Translations under genes and position numbers: made by a program
Part shown: positions 40,897 through 52,576 of the stretch, piece by piece
Position numbering within the stretch: position 1 is the stretch's first letter
Layout: each line of letters starts with the position of its first letter
From: Sanderia malayensis
Lineage: Eukaryota; Cnidaria; Scyphozoa; Semaeostomeae; Pelagiidae
Direction of reading: 5' to 3'
NCBI GenBank assembly: GCA_013076295.1
Contig: RQOL01000780.1
Coordinates: 62,001 to 126,000, forward strand
Length of the DNA stretch: 64,000 nt
The notes under the pieces: generated by a model
Told to the model about the DNA's origin: nothing
Databases searched by the model: none
The model's input: only the letters and a program-made list of their open reading frames with translations

Positions 40897-42883
40897 CTAC
40901 CGTGATTTCAATTTCAACTGTAAATGGTTACTTTGTCTTTTTTACGACACCTAAACTATACTAAGCTAAAACCAAACTAAACCTAGATCTTCGCAGCTAG
41001 CGTTGATGTCTTCTCTAACATGCAGCAGTGGCACTGGTCAGGGTGCAGTGTCCGTAATGGAGAGCTCTGTGCACTGGCATTCTTTGAAGTTTGAGTTATA
41101 ACATTGACATCAAAATTAACGTACAGATGGTCTTCATAGAAATTCATGTTTATGAATTCCTGGGAGAAGTAAAATTAAGGCCGTAATAACATTTGTTAGC
41201 TTTCACAAAATGAAAACAATCTTGCGAATCTAAGCTTCTTACAGAAAATAACGTCATTTTCAAAGAAAGCCGTAGTGAAAGCTGTGAAAGAAGTGACCAG
41301 TTTGTGTTCATAGCACAATGCAACATTAACAAGAGAAACCTCCGTAATACACCCTTGTATATAAAAGTCTGTGGTATATTGTCAGTGATAGTGCCTAACT
41401 TTTTTTTTAAGACACCACAAAAATTTGGAATTTAACTGTTTTAATTGGACTTGATGAACATCTGTATTACACCGAATCTCAAAAGCAACACCACATTAAG
41501 CAGAAAAAGCAGTGTACTTTATTGACCTAGTTAGATAATTCATAACGCCGAATTCATTCATTCGCTGTCGAACATAATCAATGGAAACACTGAGTTATGA
41601 AGAATGAATTAGGAGGATCAGGTCTAAAGCCAGAAAAATGGCGTGAGTAATAACTTGTACGTATATAGAGTAAGCTACATAGCAAGATCATTGCAAAACA
41701 TTCTAAGCTAACATACTATTAACAGTGCAATGGTTCTATAAGATTTGTCCTCAACCTAATTATTTTTTGCGGGTGTATTATGGAATCCAAATAATTATAA
41801 TGTTTATAAGTTGTTCACAGTGAATGTATTATAAATTTAAGAACGCATAAAGCAAATGCTTTGTATTCAATAGATCGTATGGCATATTCATAGCTACAGC
41901 ATGACTTCATCTTATATTTATATCTGGAATGTACTTATTCAGCTCTGTGATTCATTGAACTTATGCAATGAAATACTTGTTAAATATTCGGCTAAATGTT
42001 CATTATTATTGTGAATAGATTAACAGATAAGAGACCCTTGAAAAAACTCTTGGATGTTTAACATTGCCTAAGAGCAGGTCGGTGCTCACATTGAGATGCT
42101 TGCCAAAAACTGCAGAATAAATGCTAGGTAAAGTTTTCCAACTGTCAATATGAAGTTCTTATCTAAAATTAAAGAGACCGCAAGTTCCGAGCCATTTTGA
42201 AAACTTCAAGGACATCTGAGTAACAACTTGTGATATATGAAAATCATTGGCACGAAAGGAAAAAAGGCATACAATAGTTACCGTTCAAAATGTATAATCA
42301 ATAAGCATTATTTGAAAATATGGGGGGGGGGTGAATGTCGGATATATGTGGTGTCATTAGCTTTACTTTTCATGGTGTCGAAGACAAGAATAGCAAGAAA
42401 TTGAAGAGAAAGGAAGAATTACATATAATACATGTATTCCATTCGATATATTTCATATTATATTTCCATATTAAATTATTCATAACACAGGGTCCCTTCT
42501 GCATCAAAAAATACAAATTAAGATTACAATCTACAATACACGTTTTTTTATAAGAAACCAGCTTATAAGAAACCGAGATCTAGATGCCCTAAAATTTAAG
42601 AAACTTTTAGAACTACAAGGAAATATTTAAGAAACATTAGAAATTTCGGAAACATGTTTTTCCTTTACGGATTCAACAAATATCAACTACAGTAAGTATA
42701 TTTTATGTGCTAAGCATAACATTGTCGGCTCCACGGGACAATTTCTCTCATTGACGCTTTTTCTTGGTTATAATACTGATATTTTGTGATTATACTCACA
42801 TCAACATTTTTTCTCTCGTTTTCACTGCAAATTAGTTTAATTAAATTAAGAAACTGTTAAGAAACTTTTAGAACTAAAATGTG
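40897..42883. other. AT-rich intergenic region
   Basis: A block around 42010-42210 shares a loose order of words with 46690-46890 (GAGACCCTTGAAAAA; GCAGGTCGG; CCGAGCCATTTTGAAAA) and may be a diverged repeat. ORF 42335-42553 follows a G run (42321-42329) and is not convincing. Confidence 0.35.
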
Positions 42884-42919
42884 CCTGGCTCAAGGCCTTG
42901 TATTAGGCCTTGAGCCAGG
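42884..42919. other. Perfect 15-bp hairpin
   Basis: CCTGGCTCAAGGCCT, loop TGTATT, AGGCCTTGAGCCAGG. Flanked by repeated AAGAAACTTTTAGAACTA words (42597, 42861), suggesting a small repeat boundary. Confidence 0.75.
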
Positions 42920-43151
42920 TTACAAAGTTCAGTGTACATTGTATGCAATTTTATAAATTAGTTTGAGAACTGTTAGGGGGTGTTTGAGAACTGTTAGGGT
43001 CAACTTGAGAACTGCCATGAATTCAATGCTGAAGGATCTTTAATGATTTCAAAAAGTCAACAAATGGTACATAAATTCCAACTGCATTCAGCTCTGCTCC
43101 CACAATCAGTTCATCTCAATGCTTCTCAGACAAGGGGTCTTTTAACATACA

Positions 43152-43199
43152 AACTAGTGGGGAAAATCCCCACCAGGCCCATAAATTTCCCCACTAGTT
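43152..43199. other. Inverted repeat upstream of the hAT relic
   Basis: AACTAGTGGGGAAA (43152-43165) and TTTCCCCACTAGTT (43186-43199) are exact complements separated by 20 nt. Further TTCCCCACT words lie at 43209 and at 46019 beyond the hAT ORF, so it may belong to the termini or subterminal binding sites of that transposon. Confidence 0.55.
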
Positions 43200-43433
43200 G
43201 GCCCATGATTCCCCACTGGCAAGTGCCCTTTTCTTGAAAATTGTTTTAAACATCAATTTGACTTATCTCAGATTACTGTTTGTTGTGTCGTTGTCGTGTT
43301 ATATGTGTCAAATTATTCGTTATTTCTTTGGTCTTATTGCTGTCAATCAATCTCTGTTTGACGTTCTTGCACTACACCAAGGCAAGGCAATGAAATATGC
43401 GGGAAAAGTTGCTTGCATCATTGATCTCCAAAC

Positions 43434-45743
43434 ATGCCAAGTTCGTTAAAAAGAAAGCAGAAAGAAGCTCAAGAAATTGCTTCAAAATGCAGAAAATTTA
43501 CAAATTTTTATGGATCAAAATTAAAAACGGACACTAAAGGTACAGAAGAGAAAGAAATAGGAGCCTCCAGCCATCCAGATTCACGTCAAGGGGAAGAAAT
43601 TGAAAGCCCAGATATTAACAACCCGCAGCAATCAACACACACTGTTCAAACACAAAAAACAGCCAGTGTATTGTATTACCAGGGGATTGAGCTGGATCTT
43701 AAGTTCATTATTGAACGTTTTGCAGAACTGCAAAACTTTACAGCAAAGAAGAATGGGAAAAAACGTCTTCATGTTGTTTGCAATTTATGCAAAGAATATT
43801 TGGACGTGGCAAAGAAATACTCGCGAAATGGAAAAATTGGTATTGCAAATGGGGTCAGAGCAGATGATGAAGAACAACTCAAACTAATAATTGATCATGT
43901 ATTTTCAGAAATGCAGAAAGCAACGAGAAATCAGAATCAATTGGAGCTGATGTGGGAAGAGAAAAGTGCTAATCTTCCATGGTTGAACGGTTTAAAAAAA
44001 GCCAACACCAATGTAGTTAAATTGTTGGTAAACATGGCATTTGATTTATACAATGACTGTCTTTGTGAAACTATTTCTGCTCACTCATGGCCAGCAAGGT
44101 CTTTAACAACGATTGCAGCCACTCGACTCATATCCCTTATGGAAGATGAAGGTCCAGATGCAGTTCTACCAGAGTTCAAACCAACAAATGCTGAGTTACA
44201 CTACAGGGATCAAATGTGCTACAGAGGTATGTTGTTATCAGTTCAAGCCATTGAACTGCAGAAAGTAAAGAAAATGTTTCTGGAATGCATAATCCACAGC
44301 ATTCAAATAGATGGCAGCGTCAGTAAGCACATGAGAGATCACAAGTTTGTCAGTATTACAATGTCAATGACAAATGGCAACAGGCGTACAGTTTTTATAG
44401 CGATGCACTCTCCAGAAGAAAGAGGGGACCATGGCTTGCTCGAGACTGTGAATCAAGCTTTAACGGTATGTGAGGCAAATGAAGATAAATTAGTCGGAAT
44501 AACAATGGATGGTGAAGCTGCAAATACTGGGTGAAATGCCGGGCTTTGGAAGCTTCTCGGTGACCAATTGAAAAGGAACATTTTTACATTCTGGTGATGT
44601 GCCCATCATTCAGATCTTGCAACCGAGGCAATTATCAATTCTGTCCCAGAGCTAAAGATTTGGAAGTCATCACTGATTGGTGTTGCTACATATTTTCGTA
44701 CATCAACTTCAAAAAGGAAAATGCTGGAGAAAGCAGCTATTGAGATGAAGCAATTTCCACGGCATCATGACGTACGGTTTGCTCAACATTTCCTCTCACT
44801 AATAGATGCTGTTCTTACGAACATCAAAGGATGTAAACAAGTTTGGGGAGAAATTACAAGAAATGGAGACCGCAAAGATAAGAGGGAGGCTTCAGGATAT
44901 CTGAATACGTGGAACGAAAGACACATTTGGCTCGCAGCACTAATGGGTGATATATTCGAGGTTTTCAAAAGCTTAGAGAAGCAAATGCAACGGGATGATC
45001 TTCTGCTTCCAGATATATTCACTTGTTCTAGCATGGCACAAAGGAAACATGATTTGTTGAGCGGCACACCCAGGAAAGCGTGAATCAAAAACTACACTAC
45101 CATGGGAAAACATCCAAACACAGAGAGCAAGACCAACGCAGAACACTTTGGTGCCAACTAACAGACGAAATGAATCTGCAATTCGCATTGAAATAACATC
45201 TTCAGCGAAAAATGTTTTAAGTGAGCGTCTGCACCCACAGCAAGAAGAAATTTTGTTCGGTATGAGCGAATTGTTGAGTGCAAGTACCCTGGGAAATTTG
45301 TGGAAAAAGAAATAGGGATGACCCAGAGGCTTTTTCCAGGGGAAGAGGGTTGCTTTGCAGATGAATGTTGTGAACAGTGGGACAAAATCGAAAAAGTGCA
45401 GCATCTTCCAAAAGGAAGCGACATTGGTTGTAAACTATCAGTACGTCTGAGAAAGCTCTTGCTTATTACAGATGGCACCGCTCAAAAAGTGCTAGCTGCT
45501 ATTGGAAGTATGCCACCACATTCCATGCAAACCGAGAGGATTGTGTCTCATCATAACATCATTGTTGAAGATTCAAGAACAAACATGACTGAAGACACAA
45601 TCAACACCAGACTGCTTATTGCCCTAAGCAGTGCTGGAACAGCTCATTATGATCCACGGCCAGCTTTTGCCCATTTTCTTTCAGCACATGAGCGACGAAG
45701 CCGTCAACCAGACCTTGATACATACAGCAGACGGAGTTTGTGA
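43434..45743 (+). pseudogene. hAT-superfamily transposase (ZNF862/KIAA1586-like), broken
   Basis: Starts MPSSLKRKQKEAQEIASKC, a basic N-terminus typical of these proteins. 43650-44530 includes SIQIDGSVSKHMRDHKFV (first catalytic Asp region), GDHGLLETVN and VGITMDGEAANTG. TGA codons follow at 44532 and 44595, around a still readable CAHHSDLATEAI and SLIGVATYFRTS block. 44721-45083 continues the helical insertion domain. After a shift, 45300-45743 ends with the hAT dimerisation block: MQTERIVSHHNIIVEDSRTN, INTRLLIALSSAGTAHYDPRPA, then a stop. The full-length order is preserved at about 760 codons. Inactive by stops and frameshifts. Confidence 0.85.
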
Positions 45744-46121
45744 GAAAGTTTTTCAGACAGACCGGACATTTTTAAGACTTTCGTAGCAAAATATTTGTAC
45801 CAAAAAGTTTATTCTTATAACTCTAAATGCAGAAAGCATCATGACCTTGAGTACTATATTCAAATTGTTTTATCTAGTGTTTTTCTAACTATACGCTGCA
45901 TGGGTGTAAGGAGTTATGTGCAAGACAGTGAAAACCTTACCAACTATGCATACTCGTCCCTTTACTTTTGTTTTTGCCATCAATTGCGTTACATCAAGGA
46001 AAGTGCCCTTTTGCGTAGATTCCCCACCAGTAAAAATTTCTTAAAAGATCCCCTGTTCTCAGATACGATACCCATACCACTTATCTCTTTGGTGGGAAAG
46101 GCTTTAGCCGCGGGATTAACC
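45744..46121. other. hAT 3' flank
   Basis: Includes GTGCCCTTTTGCGTAGATTCCCCACCAG at about 46003, echoing GTGCCCTTTTC at 43223 near the left inverted repeat. The words are in the same orientation, so they may be subterminal sites rather than the inverted ends. Confidence 0.35.
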
Positions 46122-46428
46122 ATATCGAGGATGAGGTGGGAATTTGAAAATTGTGTTAAGTGTTACTTTGCTGCACAGAAGATCAATTTCCTGCCGAATC
46201 CCAAGCTACTTATATTGTCTAGGTACTCAATACGCTTATTCTACTTATAGTGAACAATACACAAACCATTGTCCGGAAGTAAGACTTCAATAGATGTTAT
46301 TTGGAGCTGCAAGCAGTTGGTGGCAAATTGAAACTCTCTTTGTTCTTTTGAATTTTAATCTGAACTGCCAGCATCAACTTAATTTTTCGCTAGTAGAGCT
46401 GCATAAAGAATACTGAACAAAGCGAAAA
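46122..46428 (+). repeat. Interspersed repeat, copy 2 (pair with 32938-33242)
   Basis: Same order and ends as copy 1, including the block CTTATAGTGAACAATACACAAAC.ATTGTCC. One short overlapping ORF (45795-46250) is not conserved in the other copy. Confidence 0.75.
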
Positions 46429-47410
46429 CCTCAAAAAGAAAACCCTGTAAAAACAAAATACTTAATGTTGAGGGTAAAATTTTGAAAAATGAAACTTAAT
46501 AAAAATGTGTGCTAGTTCCTGAATGAGACCAGTTGAAAGATAATGAGCTTATTCATTCAATCCTTTCCCCAAAAAACCTTAAGAACTTTGTACATAATGT
46601 CACTCTAGCCTAAATATTTTTTGAATGGCATATTTTTGACTATTCGAATATTGGGAATTCCGAATAATTTCATTAACAAATGAGAAACCCTTCTGTGAGG
46701 AATTTGTTTCCCTTCAAAGGCCCTTGAAATGCACGGCATCCTCAGTGCAGGTCGGTTCTTATATTAAATGTGAGCCAAAATACTTCAGAAAGTAAAGTCT
46801 GTAAAATGATCAACCTGTCATAAGCAACATGGGGTAGTAAATATCTTGACATTATAAAAATTGAAACAGGAACCGAATTGCGAAACATTTTGAAAATGAA
46901 GTCAGTTCCAATTTAAAGAAAAAAAGCCGATGTTAGCTTTTCCAAAATTTTTATGAAAATGTATGGAATCACATCATGGACAAAATTATAAGTCCACATT
47001 CATGTCATATTTCTCAATCCATGTCTCATGTTTTTGTCTTCTTCACACCGATTTTTTCATGTTTCATGTCATTGTCCCCAGTTCACAGTGATTTCATGTG
47101 TTAAGTAATAATAATATGTGTTGTGATTATTGTGCCATCACATTTGTTTGTACGTATTGTTCCCTTTCCTTTCACGTCGTCAATCATTTGCTGATCCGAC
47201 ATTTCACGTCGTGAATCATTTAAAGCAATCAAAGAATCAAAACCATCTTACGATCATGGGTGGTGATTTCATGTTGATAGCAAATTGAAAAGTATGGACA
47301 AGTTCTTTTTCAAGCGTTTCTCATCAATGAAATGTTCTTGCAATAATTTACAGCAAGGTGAAAAGTATGGTGAAGTTCTTGGATGATTGCGACCTAGTGT
47401 CAATTGGTTT
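46429..47410. other. AT-rich intergenic region
   Basis: A GAATATTGGGAATTCCGAATAATTTC block near 46648 resembles MITE termini. TTTCACGTCGT is repeated near 47176 and 47206. A short frame at 47294 (MDKFFFKRFSSMK) resembles hAT N-termini but stops quickly. Confidence 0.35.
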
Positions 47411-47422
47411 TCCAAACACTGA

Positions 47423-48232
47423 TTGCGACGAGACTGTGCTATGACGGACGGTGTGGAACACAGAGGACTTTGCCCAATGGAACTCGTCCAATGCGATCAT
47501 TGCCAGAAGGACATGGCAAGAAGAGAACTGGCTAGTCTTATTTCATTGGAATGCATTGGAAAAAGAGTAGAGTGCAAATTTGGTTGCAATGCCACATCGC
47601 TGACAAGATACTCATATATGTAAAAATCTACGACATGTTGCTCAATATGGCATTGCACCTAAACTTTATTGAAATAGTAATGTCTAACAATTCTAATTCT
47701 TATATTCAGATAGAAACTACCTCCTGATGAAGCATTTTACTGTGCCCACGTACAAGTTCTGGGGAAACCATGCTGAAATGATTCACCACAACAGATCATC
47801 AAATGACTTGCATATTCGGTTGTGGCAAACTGAAAATAGCAAAATACTCTCAGCTATGGAAAGCGGCTTTCAGGTAAGTTCTTGTGTTGCTTTCAACTAT
47901 GATTTCAAGGAAATATCTTTTCATTATAGCCTATAATAGGAGCACACTGTAGCCAATAAAAAAGTGGATATAAAACTGATCATAATGAATTCTTGAAAAC
48001 ATTTGTGTTTCTACATAGGTCGAATTCAAAGATGAATTAAATCAGCTGTCCAGCATACAATGGAGTATATTGAGAGATGACATCCCAAGAAATTCCACAG
48101 GAGTTCGTTCACCACAAATAAATTCTGTTGGCATTTCATGGGTTTTGGTTCTGAAAGAGGCAAATGGCAACCACATGTTCTATCTCTCACATTGTGATGA
48201 AAAAGAAATGCAAGTTGGCTTTCGGTAAAGTG
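47423..48232 (+). pseudogene. Possible exons, weak TRAF-type zinc-finger similarity
   Basis: 47423-47623 has HRGLCPMELVQCDHCQKDM, reminiscent of a TRAF zinc-finger C-P-x4-V-x-C-x2-C spacing. A second open block at 47727-47876 (FTVPTYKFWGNHAEM..., ending at CAG|GTAAGT 47874) has a good donor. A third block, 48019-48227 after TACATAG, is open (FKDELNQLSSIQWSIL...SWVLVLKEANGN) and ends at CG|GTAAAG. The three blocks could be exons of one gene, with introns of ~100-150 bp, or unrelated debris. Identity is not established. Confidence 0.3.
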
Positions 48233-49543
48233 CACTTAATGATCCACAAAATAAAATATTACTTTGTTCTGCACTGTTTTATTGCAATCGTTGCAGGAGA
48301 ATAATAACAATCTATCGCATGTAGGGTCATTCTTTGGATTGGATGATTGACAATAATTTTTTGTCCAGATACAGCTACCTATCATATATGCCCACATCAA
48401 TATGTTCCGCTGTCAATGAAAGATACACTGGAAAATATAAGCCAGGATGAGGTTGGCAAAATAAAGATTCAAGTATGGCTAATCCAATGGCAACCTAGAC
48501 GAATTGCACCTTAGCTAACACTATGAGATCAGAGATTTTAGTAGAATATATTTTATACATCAAAGCTCTATATTTAATGTCAAATTATATGATTATGTTT
48601 GAAGAATTTTTGCATCTGATCACGTGCTTCCTATTTTCTTGCAAGTAGCTACTCGTTTTGGTTTCAACCAGATATTTCCTTGAAGTATAAATCTTAGAAA
48701 GTAGAAAGGGCAGTCAATTCGTGAAAAATGAAAAAGAGAAATATACTTACTGTGTCGTATATTATAAACGGCCCAAATATTATTCTCTTTTCCTTTACCT
48801 TTTTCGGAATGTTCAAACTAGTAATGTTTGCACCCGTAAACGCTGAAGCTGTGCCCAAACTTTGATCAATCGCACATGCTTGCTCAAGTTATTATTTGGT
48901 GAGGGGGGATTGTGTGATCTGTGTTGTGGCCTCGTATCGGATTCTGACTTGAATCAGGTAAATTACTGGATCGCCGTGTTCATTCATCATTGCTCTTCTG
49001 TCAGCTGTCATTGTTCGATACTTCCTCTACACATCCCCCGTAGCAGACATGCGCCAAATCTTGCAAATCCTACACCAGTCAGCATGATAAATCCAATTTT
49101 ATATTTCATTTGCTTGACAAATATATGGCTAATTGCTGCTGCGTAGTGGAAAGAAGTGAAACGGCTGCACAGCAGAATATAATTGAGTCCTTGTCGAGAA
49201 AAAATCTTGTTTGTGTGTTAGTGAAAATGCAGTTCAATGGAGGTTAGTGTTTGTGTCATTCTAGCCCAGGGTGGCCTCAAATCCTCCTCCGTTTAGCGGC
49301 ATGCTGGTTTATTATCAATTCATCATTGACAAAAATCTTTGCTGCCGTGCAGTGAGACTTTTTAGAAACATTCAGAAAACGATATTTGGTTGACTTATCT
49401 GCTGGTTAACTTTTATGTTTGGCCATAATCAAGAAGCCAGAACAACGCCATTTTTATTTCGACAAGAACAAAGGAGAGGAGTTTCATTCTTGTCGTTAGA
49501 ATAAGTTGATAAAAATGAATGCCTGCAAGTGGAAGGCAAAGCT
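48233..49543. other. Intergenic region
   Basis: ORF 48862-49146 is hydrophobic and Ser/His-rich with no recognised domain. Nothing else supportable. Confidence 0.35.
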
Positions 49544-49678
49544 ATGCGGAAGTATATTAGGCCCCAAAAAACACCATCGTTCTATATTTTATTGTTTTTA
49601 GCTGGGGATATTGAAAGTAATACCGGTCCAGAAAATCCTGACTTCAGATTTCAAATTGTTGATGTGCATTTAATTTAA
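49544..49678 (+). CDS. Orphan 44-codon ORF with hydrophobic stretch and 2A-like motif
   Basis: ATG 49544 gives a basic start (MRKYIRPQ), a hydrophobic run (FYILLFLA), then GDIESNTGP, a 2A-like sequence with Thr for the first Pro of NPGP. A stop follows at 49676. The arrangement leader + 2A-like matches the N-termini of the two retrotransposons at 25-33 kb, but no PHD, endonuclease or RT follows. Likely the 5' tip of a third related element. Confidence 0.45.
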   Translation: MRKYIRPQKTPSFYILLFLAGDIESNTGPENPDFRFQIVDVHLI

Positions 49679-49843
49679 TTTTCTTTTTAATCTGGGAATC
49701 TGTCTGGCACCTTTTTACCGTTGCAAGAAACATATGGTATTACGATAAAACAAAACATTCTCAGTCGTTTCATGAGTATTGAATGAGAATAATTTCCATC
49801 AATGTATGGTAATGATTTGATACCATTCGGTTGCTTGCTGATA

Positions 49844-50113
49844 CCGTAAATCCCCGATTGAGCGCCTGGGGTTTATTTGCAAAAACGAAATTTTAGTCTG
49901 ATTATCGTTTGACATAAAGCAAAATAAAAGCTATACGATGCAGCCAGTCAGTTGAGATATTAGTTAAAACGTGCTGTTATTTGCAATACATCCACTAAAG
50001 AACTTGAATGCCTCGATACTTGGGCTCAATATCCTTGCAAATGATTATCAGGATGGGGGCTTATTCGAGGGGAGGGCTTATTTGAAGGTGGGGGCTTATT
50101 CAAGGATTTACAG
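49844..50113. mobile_element. 270-bp MITE of the Tigger-like family
   Basis: Left end CCGTAAATCCCCGATTGAGCG after TA (49842-49843); right end GGGGGCTTATTCAAGGATTTACAG before TA (50114-50115). Ends and G-rich subterminal words match the larger element at 50624-59292. Confidence 0.8.
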
Positions 50114-50821
50114 TATCTGTTCTTTTGTTTTCTCAAGCAAGAAGGTGCACTGGACTCGAAAACCTTTATGGTTCATCTCAGTGTCCTTGACAACATTTAT
50201 TGTAATTTCATTAATATTTCACTACTTTTTATATTGTAATTTATTTTTTAATGCATGCATAAAATGATTACCTGTAAGTTTGTTGTTCAATTAAATGGAT
50301 CGTTAAATGGATTGAAAAATTGCATCATTATTACTATGAGCTATTTTGGTATATTCACATAAATATCGACAATAACAACTACTATGTAGAGATAATCAGA
50401 ATAATGTTGTGACTGCAACAAAACGATTGAACTGAAGTGGCACTTAGGGCCAATGAAAAATACAAAACAGTTATTATATGGTTCAGATAGTTCAATATCC
50501 TTGGAGGCCATTCGCTGGACATGCGGGAGGTTTTTTGAACAAGCTCCGACTTCACTAAAATGTCTTTGATGTTTTTGTTACGCTTGAATGCCAGGAGATG
50601 GGTAATATTCGAAATGTTATATACCGTAAATCCTCGAATTAGCCCCCTGGGGGGCTTATTTATTTTTGACATTTTTGGAGGGGGGCTTATTCAAGGGGGG
50701 CTTATTCGAGGGGGGCTTATAAAGCTATCTGAAATATGGCACTTAAAAAAATTCATTTTTAAGGTTTCGTATTTTTTCATAATAAAAGATAATATAAAGT
50801 CAATTAATCAAAATATAAAAA

Positions 50822-52194
50822 CTAGTCCAAAATGTCAATTTCTTCATCCTCTGCCACGTCTACGTCCAGGATCAGAAATTCCGGACAAGCTTCCTGTATG
50901 TCAGTGTCGTCAGGAATGAACGGATTATCTTCTTTGCCTTCAAGCAATGTTAGCTGGGCTTTCAACATTTCACGCCCAGCACTGCAAGGCTTATCAGGCT
51001 TGAAACATGTTATCAAGTCGTCCTGACTACCATCAGTAGCAACTGACATGCCACATGCAACAAACGATTTTTTAATCGTTTTTTGTGAAAGTTGCTCCCA
51101 GCTTTCCAATATCCACCGCACAATTCTCTACGCGGCGGCGGTTTCAAATTGCCACACTCTGTCTTCTGGTTGATTCCTTCGGATGCCAACCATTCGTCAT
51201 ACTGAGCTGCGCAAGAAGCTTTGAACGGTTTGTTCCAGGATACGTCAGGTGCTTGAATGTACTTGGTGCATCCACCAGGAATGACAGCCACATTAATATT
51301 TTTTGAATGGAGGGACTGAACGACAGAGGGGGCTAGATGACACTCATACGTGTCCCAGGCAAACAAACGACGACGGAAAGAAAATGCACCAAGCACTGCA
51401 TCAATGTAATTGTGTGTCAGATCATTGTTCATCCACCCGTTACTTGATGAAGCGATGATGCATTTACTTTTAAATTCTTTTGCCATCTCATTCACCTCTC
51501 GCTTTGCTCCTTTAAGCACGATGAAGGGCTTCATCTTTGAACCATCGGCCCTTGCTGACAAGCAAACAGAAGCACGACATTTTTCGTGACCTGTTGACTT
51601 CATTGTCACTGTTTTTGTTCCTGTTTTTTCAAGTGTTGTGTTTGAAACCATGTCTGCCCATACAGGGGTCTCATCCATCGCAATAATGTTGCCTGTTGCC
51701 TAACTCGAAACCGTGCTCCATTCGCAAGCGCCTCACTCATACGACACCAGCTTTGTTATCCCAACTCACCTACCCCTTCCCCAACTTTTACTAACTCAAA
51801 CTGCCTTTTGAGATAAAAGTGAAAATCATTGAAATAAACAAATCTTTGCTTTCTTCATTACCAACACTCTCGAAACTCGCAACCCTTTTGCTCTTCTTTC
51901 CAAAATCCATTCCATCAAAGCTTGTTCTAAAGTATCTGACAACGGCTTTCTTCCAGCTCCATCCAATCTTCTACGAGTTTTTCCCGTTTTTTGGCATGCC
52001 TTTTCTACAATTGCATCCTTTTTCTTACACCATTCAGCCACCGTTCGTCTGTCTACATTAAACCTGCGGGCTGCAGCAGCTTTACTTGTCTTTTCGGCAA
52101 CCGTTATAATCTCTAACTTTCTCTCAAATGTGTAAGATTTTACAAATTTGCCTTTATGCGAGGAAGCTTCCCGATTTGTTTCTTCGTCGGCCAT
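50822..52194 (-). pseudogene. Pogo/Tigger-type transposase (CENP-B HTH + DDE_1), internally deleted
   Basis: 52194-51826 (MADEETNRE...) has the N-terminal HTH: SYTFERKLEII.VAE.TSKAAAARRF.VDRRTVAEWCKKK, and GAGRKPLSDTLEQALMEWI starting the second half. It breaks after VLVMKKAK. 51678-51013 holds the catalytic domain: MDETPVWADM (first Asp), KGAKRE, DTYECHLAP (second Asp) and IQAPDVSWNKPFK (third Asp). The C-terminus is in another frame, 51121-50822 (WILESWEQLSQKTIKKSF, ending in an acidic DVDVAEDEEIDILD). The middle of the DNA-binding region is deleted near 51680-51825 and a shift lies near 51110. All three catalytic Asp are present but the protein is not producible intact. Confidence 0.85.
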
Positions 52195-52576
52195 GATTAA
52201 TAAAGTTTTCCAAATAAAAACAACTTGCAGTTACAAACGAGGTCTCTTAACAATTTCAATACAACAAATGAAGTGTTCTGTTCAGTAGGTACATTGACAT
52301 TTAAATATACCAAACAGGGTAGTCTGGGATGTATCAATCAAAACAGGACATGATAGAGACAAAGATTCAAGTGCAGGACATAACATGTTTTTATATAAAC
52401 CTGCAAATAGAGATACAAATTATCAATTAAATTAGCATGTTGACTCCAGTAGGTATAGCCGGAAAGGCGGGTACGCGGTAACATGTACCATCTGTTTCTT
52501 TTAAACGCACGTCAGCTACAGATAACTCGTCTGTACTATTGTGTTGTTAAAGTAATTTCAGCCAACTAAATAAAAA
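52195..52576. promoter_or_regulatory. Divergent promoter region of the Tigger-like element
   Basis: A 382-bp gap between the starts of the divergently oriented transposase and HIRAN-like ORFs. No specific motif is asserted; function inferred from position. Confidence 0.35.

Noticed and set aside
43152..43199. hAT terminal inverted repeat
   Set aside because: Both arms lie on the left side only and no 8-bp target duplication could be matched on the right.
44783..45478. Minus-strand ORFs within the hAT relic
   Set aside because: Antisense of a well-recognised hAT C-terminal region.
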